A stretch of 5,739 nucleotides of DNA from contig JBKPFS010000104.1 in the NCBI GenBank assembly GCA_046728935.1, positions 1 to 5,739 on the forward strand. Reading direction: 5' to 3'. Made by a program: the position numbers and the translations under genes. Positions 1-5,362 of this stretch are shown one piece after another (within the stretch, counting starts at the first letter, position 1; each line of letters opens with the position of its first letter). Below the pieces are notes generated by a model. That model searched no databases. It worked only from the letters and a program-made list of their open reading frames with translations, and was not told where the DNA came from. Source of the stretch: DATAFO01 sp046728935. GTDB taxonomy: Bacteria > Actinomycetota > Thermoleophilia > Solirubrobacterales > 70-9.

Positions 1-237
1 AGCGCGCTCGATCCGGAGCTGATCAAGGAGGTGCTGGACGTGATGCGCGAGCTCGCCGAGGAGGGAATGACCATGGTCGTCGTCACCCACGAGATGGGGT
101 TCGCGCGCGGCGTCGGCGACCACGTCGTCTTCATGGACGACGGGCTGATCGTCGAGGAGGGGCCGCCGCACGAGGTGCTCGCCAACCCGCGCGAGGAGCG
201 CACCAAGCGGTTCCTCGGCCTCGTGCTCGAGCGCTGA
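1..237 (+). CDS. Polar amino acid ABC transporter ATP-binding protein (GlnQ/HisP type), C-terminal part
   Basis: This is the last 78 residues of an ABC ATPase that would energise uptake of a polar amino acid through a membrane permease; its 5' end lies outside the window. The fragment opens with SALDPEL, the D-loop that directly follows Walker B. Next comes the switch (H-loop) histidine at fragment residue 30 in VVVTHEMGFAR, then the family tail with VFMDDG, VEEGPP and NPREERTKRFL. The THEMGFAR and NPxxERTxxFL signatures are typical of the PAAT subfamily (GlnQ, HisP, GltL), whose members are about 240-260 residues long, so roughly two thirds is missing. Which amino acid is carried cannot be told from this end. 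The permease and binding-protein genes would be expected upstream. The stop TGA is 7 nt before the next + strand gene. Confidence 0.93.
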   Translation, partial: SALDPELIKEVLDVMRELAEEGMTMVVVTHEMGFARGVGDHVVFMDDGLIVEEGPPHEVLANPREERTKRFLGLVLER

Positions 238-244
238 GCCACGC

Positions 245-1582
245 GTGGCGCAGCTTCGCGCCCACTGGCCCATCCTCGCCGTAACCGCGCTGGCCGCGGC
301 GCTGCGGTTCGCGACCCTCGACCTCCAGAGCTACCGCTACGACGAGGTCTCGACGGTGCTCGTGCTCGAGCAGCCGAGCTTCGGGGACATGCTCTCCCGG
401 CTTCCGAGCGCGGAGTCGAATCCCCCGCTCTACTACGTCCTCGCCTGGATCTGGTCGAGCCCCTTCGGGACCGGCGAGGTGGGCCTGCGCTCGTTCTCCG
501 CCCTGCTCGGCACGGCGACGGTGCCGGTCGTCTACTGGGCGGGCGTCCGCCTCTCATCCGACCGCGTCGGCCTGATCGCCGCCGCGCTCGTCGCCGTCCA
601 GCCGACCCTGATCTGGTACTCGCAGGACGCGCGCAACTACGCGCTGCTGGTGTTCCTCGCCGCCCTGTCCCTCGCGCTACTGGTGGAGGCGCTGAAGGCC
701 CCGGACTGGCGGTGGATCGGGGGCTGGGCGGTGGCCTCGTCGCTCGCGCTCGCGACCCACTACTTCGCCGGCTTCCTCGTCGCGGGCGAGGCGCTCCTGC
801 TGCTCGCCCTGTGCCGGATTCGCGCCCGGGCGGTGGCGGCAGTCGGCGGGGTGGCGGCGGCCGCGGCGGCGCTGGGCCCGCTCGCACTCGACCAGGAGGC
901 GGGGGGGCAAAACAAGTGGATCGGGGCGCGCGATCTCGACGGGCGCCTCGAGGATGCCGCGGAGGTGGCGGGCGCCGGACTCCAGCACCCGGCCGTGGCG
1001 GTGATCCCGATCGCCCTCCTCCTCTGCGCCCTCGCCCTTCTGGCGCTGCGAACGGATCGCGTCGAGCGCGGGACGGCGGCCGTCCTCGGCGCCCTGTTCG
1101 GGATGGCCGTCGCGGTTCCGCTGGCGCTCTCGGCCGTGGGCGTCGACTACTTCCTCACGCGCAACGTGCTCGCCGCCATGATTCCGCTGGCGCTGGTCCT
1201 GGCGATCGCCTTCGGCGCGCGGCGTGCGGGCGCGATCGGGATCGCCGCCGCCACAGCGCTGTGCGTGTACATGCTCGCCGGCGCCGCGACGCTGAACTAC
1301 CTCGACTCCCACCGGCAGCGTCCCGACTGGCGCGGGCTGGCCGAGAGGATCGGCACGCCGAAGCGGTCGCGCCTGATCGTCGGCACGGCCTTCACCTGGC
1401 GACCGCTCTACTACTACGACCACGCGAGCCCGATGGTGGCGGCGGTCGGCCCCACGAAGGTGAAGAAGGTCGTGGCGATCGCCAATGACGAGGCACGGCC
1501 GTTCATCGGTAGAGCGCTCCCGCCCCGGTTCGCGCCGGGGCCGCTCGAAGAGCTGGGGAGCCTCCGGTTCTGGACCTACTGA
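245..1582 (+). CDS. GT-C fold membrane glycosyltransferase (family 39 / PMT_2-like)
   Basis: This is a 445-residue polytopic membrane protein that probably transfers a sugar from a polyprenyl-phosphate donor on the outer face of the membrane. Visible GT-C marks are an Asp-Glu pair in the first extracytoplasmic loop (YRYDE, D33-E34), ESNPPLYY at 57-64, and YSQDARNYAL at 125-134. Hydrophobic segments lie at about 9-24, 62-71, 84-100, 107-121, 131-148, 158-189, 197-214, 250-268, 277-299, 306-324 and 328-348. YFLTRN at 302-307 resembles the late conserved loop. The tail from about 352 (RQRPDWRGLAERIG, then WRPLYYYD) looks like the short soluble C-terminal domain of these enzymes. The start is GTG, the first usable start codon in the frame, with no good Shine-Dalgarno; it sits 7 nt after the ABC ATPase stop, so coupled translation is likely. 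Acceptor and sugar are unknown. It could equally be annotated as an ArnT-like or mannosyltransferase-like protein. Confidence 0.88.
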   Translation: MAQLRAHWPILAVTALAAALRFATLDLQSYRYDEVSTVLVLEQPSFGDMLSRLPSAESNPPLYYVLAWIWSSPFGTGEVGLRSFSALLGTATVPVVYWAGVRLSSDRVGLIAAALVAVQPTLIWYSQDARNYALLVFLAALSLALLVEALKAPDWRWIGGWAVASSLALATHYFAGFLVAGEALLLLALCRIRARAVAAVGGVAAAAAALGPLALDQEAGGQNKWIGARDLDGRLEDAAEVAGAGLQHPAVAVIPIALLLCALALLALRTDRVERGTAAVLGALFGMAVAVPLALSAVGVDYFLTRNVLAAMIPLALVLAIAFGARRAGAIGIAAATALCVYMLAGAATLNYLDSHRQRPDWRGLAERIGTPKRSRLIVGTAFTWRPLYYYDHASPMVAAVGPTKVKKVVAIANDEARPFIGRALPPRFAPGPLEELGSLRFWTY

Positions 1583-1618
1583 GCGCGCCAAGCCGGCTTC
1601 GTCTCGCCGGCCGCGCTC
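1581..1618. terminator. Strong G/C hairpin between convergent genes, probable shared terminator
   Basis: GAGCGCG (1581-1587) pairs with CGCGCTC (1612-1618), and GCCGGC (1592-1597) pairs with GCCGGC (1606-1611). That gives 13 base pairs around an 8-nt loop, with a 4-nt bulge (CCAA) on the 5' arm. The stem begins inside the glycosyltransferase stop codon and lies 35 nt beyond the stop of the opposing cysO-like gene, so it could end transcripts from both sides. Neither side has a clear T run. That is common in high-G+C actinobacteria, but it makes this a structural prediction only. Confidence 0.5.
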
Positions 1619-1653
1619 CGCGGCACCGAGGACGAGCCTCACGAGGTGCTGCG

Positions 1654-1944
1654 TCAGGACCCGGCGAGCTGAGTGCCCCCGGCCATCGCCGGGAGGATGA
1701 CCACGGTGTCGGCTTCCGCGACCGGCGTGGAGAGGCCGTCGAGCACGCGCACGTCCTCGTCGTTCAAATAGACGTTGACGTAGCGGTTGAGCTCGCCCCC
1801 GTTGCCGAACAGCTGGCCACGCGTTCCCGGGTGGGCGTCGGCGAGCGCGCCCAGGACCTCGCCGACCGTCGCGCCTCCAGCGAGGACCTCGGCTTCGCCG
1901 CCGGTCTCAGGCCGGAGCACGGGCGGGATCTTCACCGTCGGCAT
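1654..1944 (-). CDS. CysO-like ubiquitin-fold sulfur carrier (MoaD/ThiS family) with C-terminal extension
   Basis: This is a small 96-residue beta-grasp sulfur carrier. Carriers of this family are adenylated at a C-terminal Gly-Gly and converted to a thiocarboxylate, which in mycobacterial CysO donates sulfur for cysteine synthesis. The N-terminus (VKIPPVLRPETGG), RYVNVYLNDEDVR in the middle and VVILPAMAGG near the end match, from memory, the mycobacterial CysO pattern better than MoaD or ThiS, and length agrees (CysO is about 93). The start ATG gives the usual short N-terminus; no clear Shine-Dalgarno precedes it. It lies 36 nt downstream of the moeZ-like gene on the same strand, so the two are probably cotranscribed. 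Oddly, Gly89-Gly90 is not terminal: TQLAGS follows before TGA. Either a peptidase removes six residues or the tail is tolerated. A general MoaD-like role in molybdopterin synthesis is possible but less well supported. Confidence 0.85.
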   Translation of the reverse strand: MPTVKIPPVLRPETGGEAEVLAGGATVGEVLGALADAHPGTRGQLFGNGGELNRYVNVYLNDEDVRVLDGLSTPVAEADTVVILPAMAGGTQLAGS

Positions 1945-1980
1945 AGCGGGGACGCTAGCGGCGGAGTTGGGAGCGGGCGG

Positions 1981-3183
1981 TCAGGCGGCCGGCGACGGCT
2001 CGCGGGCCGGGGGCGCGCAAAACGCCTCGTAGTCGGGGAACTTGCCCATCTCCGAGACGGGGATCTCCTCGGCGTGTTCGCCGCAGATCGGGCACTCCGG
2101 GTCGCGGTTCACCTTCAGCTCGGTGAACCGGGTCCCGAGCGAGTCGTAGAGCAGGAGGCGGCCGATCAGGGGCTCGCCGATCCCGGCGGCGAGCTTGATC
2201 ACCTCGTTCGCCTGAAGCAGTCCCATCACGCCGGCCATCACGCCGAGCACGCCCGCCGCGCCGCAGCTGGGCGCAAGCTCGGGCGGGGGCGGGACCGGAT
2301 AGAGGCAGCGGTAGCACGGCCCCTCGTAGGGAACGAACGTCGAGATCTGCCCGTCGAAGGCGAGGATCGACGCCGAGACGACGGGCCTTTGAAGCCGCAC
2401 CGAGGCGTCGTTCAGCAGGTAGCGCGTGGGGAAGTTGTCGGCGCCGTCGACGATGATGTCGTACGGCTCGATCAGCTCGAGCACGTTCTCGGGACCGAGC
2501 CGCGTGCGGTGCTCGACCACCTTCACATCGGGGTTGAGCGCCTCGATCGACTGTCGCGCGGACTCCGTCTTCGGCGCTCCGACGCGGGTCGTGTCGTGGA
2601 TCACCTGGCGCTGGAGGTTCGTCTCGTCGACGAGGTCGTCGTCCACGATCCCCAGGGTGCCGAGGCCCGCCGCCGCGAGATAGAGAGCGGCCGGGGAGCC
2701 GAGCCCGCCGGCTCCGAGGAGGAGCACCTTCGCGTTCAAGAGCTTCGCCTGTCCCTCGACCCCGATCTCGGGGAGCAGCGTGTGGCGCGAGTAGCGCATG
2801 CGCTGCTCGGGCGTCAATCCCTCGGGCGCGATCACGGGCAGGCCGGCCGCCTCCCAGGCCTTGATCCCGCCGGCGATCGAGGCGACGTTCTCGTACCCGA
2901 GCTCGGACTGGAGCGCGTCGGCGGCGCGCGCGGAGCGGTTGCCGGAGGCGCAGTACAGCAGCACGCGCCGCGAGGGATCGGGGGCGACCTCGTCGGCGCG
3001 CTCGAGGACATCGGAGGGCGGGACCAGCGTCGCGCCCTCGAGATGCGACTCGTTCCACTCGTTGACCTCGCGCGTGTCGAGCAACACGACGTCGCCGCGC
3101 TGGATCTCCTCGCGCGCGGTCTGCGGATCGACCTCCTGGATCCGCCGCTTGATCTGCTCGATGGGCTGCGCCGCTGTGGGCAT
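1981..3183 (-). CDS. MoeZ-like sulfur carrier adenylyltransferase/sulfurtransferase, rhodanese at N-terminus
   Basis: This 400-residue cytoplasmic fusion would activate a ubiquitin-fold carrier with ATP and pass it sulfur. Residues about 16-117 form a rhodanese domain (DVVLLDTRE at 31-39, HLEGA at 47-51, active loop CASGNRS with C78, GGIKAW at 105-110). Residues about 125-367 form a ThiF/MoeB E1-like domain (RYSRH 130-134, nucleotide loop GAGGLGS 157-163, DLVDETNLQRQ 183-193, DGADN 246-250). Two CxxC pairs (C290/C293 and C364/C367) should bind zinc; C307 in PSCGAAGVLG fits the conserved E1 cysteine. The tail (DYEAFC, 384-389) resembles the linker that in mycobacterial MoeZ precedes a C-terminal rhodanese, but here the protein ends about 11 residues later. 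The ATG start has AAGG 7 nt upstream. The cysO-like gene follows and is the obvious partner; other carriers may also be substrates. Confidence 0.93.
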   Translation of the reverse strand: MPTAAQPIEQIKRRIQEVDPQTAREEIQRGDVVLLDTREVNEWNESHLEGATLVPPSDVLERADEVAPDPSRRVLLYCASGNRSARAADALQSELGYENVASIAGGIKAWEAAGLPVIAPEGLTPEQRMRYSRHTLLPEIGVEGQAKLLNAKVLLLGAGGLGSPAALYLAAAGLGTLGIVDDDLVDETNLQRQVIHDTTRVGAPKTESARQSIEALNPDVKVVEHRTRLGPENVLELIEPYDIIVDGADNFPTRYLLNDASVRLQRPVVSASILAFDGQISTFVPYEGPCYRCLYPVPPPPELAPSCGAAGVLGVMAGVMGLLQANEVIKLAAGIGEPLIGRLLLYDSLGTRFTELKVNRDPECPICGEHAEEIPVSEMGKFPDYEAFCAPPAREPSPAA

Positions 3184-3190
3184 ACCTAAA

Positions 3191-3212
3191 CCTTGAAATC
3201 CCGATCCGGATT
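3191..3212 (-). promoter_or_regulatory. Ribosome binding site and imperfect palindrome before the moeZ-like gene
   Basis: On the - strand, AAGG (3194-3191) lies 7 nt before the ATG at 3183 and supports that start. Immediately upstream, 3197-3212 reads AATCCCGATCCGGATT, which matches its own reverse complement at 14 of 16 positions and has the perfect core ATCCGGAT. It could be an operator for the moeZ-cysO transcript. I cannot assign it to a known regulator, and no convincing -35/-10 pair is visible nearby, although 3211-3236 is locally A/T-richer than its surroundings. Confidence 0.3.
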
Positions 3213-3254
3213 CACCCCATTACTTCAGAAAGGATAGCACCGGGCGTCGCAAAC

Positions 3255-3286
3255 CGAGGGCCGGGCATCCCGGCCCGGCCCCCTCG
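3255..3286 (-). terminator. Strong hairpin downstream of htpX, probable terminator
   Basis: GGGCCGGG (3258-3265) and CCCGGCCC (3269-3276) form a perfect 8-bp stem around CAT. An alternative fold pairs CGAGGG (3255-3260) with CCCTCG (3281-3286) plus CCGG with CCGG inside. Reading in the htpX direction, the structure begins 22 nt after the htpX stop and is followed by GGTTTGCG, only a short T run. It separates htpX from the moeZ-like gene on the same strand and suggests that the latter has its own promoter. The prediction rests on structure alone. Confidence 0.6.
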
Positions 3287-3308
3287 TTCGTCTCAGCTTC
3301 CGGCTTGG

Positions 3309-4169
3309 CTAACCCAGCGAGGGGCGCATCTGCCGCAGCCGCCGCACGCGCTCCTCGATCGGCGGATGCGTCGAGAACAGGCTCGCGAACCCGCCGCCGG
3401 AGAAGGGCTTGACGATGTACAGCGGCTCGGTCGCCTGGTTCACCTGCATCGGTATCGCCTTCGCGCCCTCCTCCAGGCGCAGCAGGGCCGAGGCCAGCGA
3501 CTCGGGACTGCCCGAGATCTGTGCTCCGGTGGCGTCCGCGGAGTACTCGCGCTGGCGCGAGATCGCGAGCTGGATCAGCGACGCGGCCAGCGGCGCCAGC
3601 AGCGCGAGCGCGAACACGCCGATAAAGCCCAGCGGGGACTCGTCGTCGCCACCGAACCACAGGAGCATGTAGGCGATCCACGTGATCATCGCGCCGATCG
3701 CCGAGGCGACCGACTGGGTGAGGATGTCGCGGTTGCGCACGTGGGCGAGCTCGTGCGAGATCACGCCGCGCAGCTCGTCCTCGGAGAGCAGCTTCGTGAT
3801 CCCGCTGGTCACCGCCACCGCGGCGTGCTTGGGGTTGCGCCCGGTGGCGAAGGCGTTCGGCTGGTCGCTCGGGATCAGGTGCAGGCTCGGCATCGGCAGG
3901 TCGGCGCGCGTGGTCAGCTCGCGGACCATCTGGTAGAGGCCGGGCGCCTCCTCCTCGGAGAGCGGCTTCGCCCCCGCGCTCCGGAGGGCGATCTTGTCGC
4001 TGAACCAGTCGGCGACCCCGTTGATGATCAGCGCGAGGACGAGGAAGCCGCTGGCGGCCCCGACCCCGCCGATCGCGTAGCCGATCGCGACGAGGAGGCC
4101 ACCGAGCGTGGCCATCAGGATCGTCGTCCTGAGCGCGGCGGAGAAGTTGGATCTGCTGGTGGTCGTCAT
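3309..4169 (-). CDS. htpX: HtpX-type membrane zinc metalloprotease (peptidase M48)
   Basis: This is a 286-residue integral membrane endopeptidase; the family degrades damaged or misassembled membrane proteins and works in stress quality control. Numbering from the ATG at 4169, hydrophobic stretches occur at about 15-38 and 40-52, followed by a cytosolic catalytic part with HELAH (H139, E140, H143) and the third zinc ligand E208 in SRQREYSADATG. Two more hydrophobic stretches lie at about 151-171 and 182-203. PNAFATGRNP (104-113) and the C-terminal FSTHPPIEERVRRL are standard HtpX motifs, and the length is normal for the family. The frame stays open upstream to an ATG at 4250, but that start would add 27 unlike residues. 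The ATG at 4169 has a full AAGGAGGA site and gives the expected N-terminus. A hairpin follows the gene, and a two-component pair is transcribed divergently. Confidence 0.93.
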   Translation of the reverse strand: MTTTSRSNFSAALRTTILMATLGGLLVAIGYAIGGVGAASGFLVLALIINGVADWFSDKIALRSAGAKPLSEEEAPGLYQMVRELTTRADLPMPSLHLIPSDQPNAFATGRNPKHAAVAVTSGITKLLSEDELRGVISHELAHVRNRDILTQSVASAIGAMITWIAYMLLWFGGDDESPLGFIGVFALALLAPLAASLIQLAISRQREYSADATGAQISGSPESLASALLRLEEGAKAIPMQVNQATEPLYIVKPFSGGGFASLFSTHPPIEERVRRLRQMRPSLG

Positions 4170-4180
4170 CGGGTGAACGG

Positions 4181-4188
4181 TCCTCCTT
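4181..4188 (-). promoter_or_regulatory. Ribosome binding site that fixes the htpX start
   Basis: The - strand reads AAGGAGGA here, a near-perfect anti-16S match, 11 nt before the ATG at 4169. The spacing is slightly long but usable. No comparable site precedes the upstream in-frame ATG codons at 4250, 4241 or 4214, so the shorter HtpX is favoured. Confidence 0.75.
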
Positions 4189-4222
4189 GGCGGGGTCTCA
4201 TGTGCACTGGACATTCTGACGA

Positions 4223-4236
4223 CCGGGCGTGCCCGG
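4223..4236. promoter_or_regulatory. Perfect inverted repeat in the htpX / sensor kinase divergent region, candidate operator
   Basis: CCGGGC (4223-4228) and GCCCGG (4231-4236) are exact inverted copies with a 2-nt spacer (GT), too tight for a good RNA hairpin but well suited to a dimeric DNA-binding protein. It lies about 53 nt upstream of the htpX ATG and 127 nt upstream of the kinase ATG. The adjoining 4237-4244 is another short palindrome (CTCATGAG). In such G/C-rich DNA a 6+6 repeat can arise by chance, so regulatory function is only inferred. Confidence 0.3.
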
Positions 4237-4312
4237 CTCATGAGGGCCAACCCCTGTTCGTAGGGGGGTCTGCCCCCAAGTGCCCGCGCTCGGCTTTCCG
4301 CCGCCGCGGCCC

Positions 4313-4318
4313 GATACT
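4313..4318 (+). promoter_or_regulatory. Possible -10 element for the two-component operon
   Basis: GATACT lies in a short A/T-richer stretch (4313-4322) of an otherwise very G/C-rich intergenic region and fits a housekeeping-type -10 (A at the second and T at the sixth position). No good -35 hexamer is seen at 16-18 nt upstream. Transcription would start near 4325-4327, about 36-38 nt ahead of the kinase ATG. Confidence 0.25.
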
Positions 4319-4362
4319 TAGTGACGATGAGCGTTCGGAGGCTCGGCCCCGAGGTCTAGACG

Positions 4363-5361
4363 ATGCGCGACCGCAGGCTGCTCACCCAGGTCCTGGTCGT
4401 GAACCTGCTGCTGGTCGTCGTGGCGGTGGTCGCGGCGATCCTGGCCGCCAACCCCGACATCGACCTGAGCGAGAAGCCGGAGGCCGCGTTCGTGCTCGGC
4501 TTCGCGGTCGCGCTCACGATCCTGGTCAACCTGTTCCTGATCCAGCGCCGCTTCCGCCCCCTCGAGCGGCTCGTCGACGAGATGGAGCGCGCCGACCTCT
4601 CCCGGCCCGGCGCGAACCTGCGCCGGGATGAGAGCTTCGGCGGCCCGGAGGAGGTGGAGCGGCTAAACCGCGCCTTCCGACGCATGCTCGAGCGCCTGGA
4701 GTCCGAGCGCCGCCGCACCTCGAGCGCCGCGCTCGCCGCCCAGGAGGAGGAGCGCGCCCGGATCGCCCGCGACCTCCACGACGAGGTCAACCAGTCGTTG
4801 ACGGGCCTGCTCCTGCGCCTCGAGACCGCGCACCAGCAGGCGCCCCACGCGCTGATGCGGGAGCTCGGCGAGACCAAGGCGCTCGCCAACCAGGCGATGC
4901 AGGAGCTGCTGGCGCTGTCGCGTCAGCTCCGCCCCACCGCGCTCGACGACCTCGGCCTCAAGGCGGCGCTCGCGGGCCACGTTCGGGAGCTCGATCGGGA
5001 GGAGACGCGGACAAGCTTCGAGTCGCACGGCGACTTCTCGGACCTCGCCAAGGACGTTCAGCTGGTGGTCTACCGGGTCGCGCAGGAGGCGCTCTCGAAC
5101 GCGCTCCAGCACGCCGATGCGGAGAACGTTCGCGTCTCGCTGCTACGCGAGGACGGAGAGGTGGAGCTTCGTGTGGGCGACGACGGGCGCGGCTTCACCT
5201 TCGAGCAGGCGACCAGCGGTCTGGGCCTCTCGGGCATGCGCGAGCGCGCGCTGCTCGTGGGCGGAGACCTGCGAGTCGAGTCCCGGCCCGAATTGGGCAC
5301 AAGGGTCAGCCTCCGCGTGCCGATAGAGGTAGTTGATGATCGAAACGCGGCGAGGCGATGA
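4363..5361 (+). CDS. Two-component sensor histidine kinase, LiaS/NarX type (HisKA_3)
   Basis: This 332-residue membrane histidine kinase would autophosphorylate and pass phosphate to the adjacent regulator. Order of parts: TM1 about 6-28; an extracytoplasmic loop of only about 13-15 residues; TM2 about 42-61; a HAMP-like linker and charged coiled coil about 62-130; a HisKA_3 dimerisation domain with phosphoacceptor H139 in RIARDLHDEVNQSL; then a HATPase_c domain from about 230. The N-box is QEALSNALQHA (N246), G1 is DDGRGF (273-278) and G2 is GLGLSGMRER (286-295). The tiny outer loop suggests an intramembrane-sensing kinase that detects membrane state or takes its signal from another protein. 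The ATG has GAGG 8 nt upstream. It reads into the response regulator with essentially no gap. The specific signal cannot be read from the sequence. Confidence 0.95.
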   Translation: MRDRRLLTQVLVVNLLLVVVAVVAAILAANPDIDLSEKPEAAFVLGFAVALTILVNLFLIQRRFRPLERLVDEMERADLSRPGANLRRDESFGGPEEVERLNRAFRRMLERLESERRRTSSAALAAQEEERARIARDLHDEVNQSLTGLLLRLETAHQQAPHALMRELGETKALANQAMQELLALSRQLRPTALDDLGLKAALAGHVRELDREETRTSFESHGDFSDLAKDVQLVVYRVAQEALSNALQHADAENVRVSLLREDGEVELRVGDDGRGFTFEQATSGLGLSGMRERALLVGGDLRVESRPELGTRVSLRVPIEVVDDRNAARR

Positions 5362-5362
5362 G

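Noticed and set aside
677..1642. - strand open frame (321 codons) and + strand open frame at 712-1488 inside the glycosyltransferase
   Set aside because: Both are Arg-rich shadows without family motifs. The glycosyltransferase frame has membrane helices and GT-C motifs throughout.
1654..1674. Frameshift as the cause of the carrier's extra tail
   Set aside because: The family pattern continues in a single frame through PAMAGG and the tail follows in the same frame. Loss of a stop codon remains possible, but no shifted frame restores a stop directly after Gly-Gly.
1831..3189. Long + strand open frame (452 codons) opposite the moeZ-like gene
   Set aside because: The translation is low-complexity and Arg/Gly/Asp-rich with no motifs, typical of the antisense shadow of a G/C-rich gene. 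The opposite strand encodes a clear rhodanese-ThiF protein with intact catalytic residues.
4170..4250. N-terminal extension of HtpX to the ATG at 4250
   Set aside because: The extra 27 residues are polar and unlike HtpX N-termini, they would cover the control region, and the strong AAGGAGGA site supports the ATG at 4169.
4170..4362. CIRCE or HspR-type heat-shock operator before htpX
   Set aside because: I looked for TTAGCACTC/GAGTGCTAA and CTTGAGT/ACTCAAG type repeats and found neither; only the G/C palindrome is present.
3366..4631. Long + strand open frame (421 codons) running through htpX antisense and into the kinase
   Set aside because: It crosses two recognisable genes and their shared control region, has an Arg/Gly/Ala-rich translation without domains, and overlaps the kinase in a different frame.
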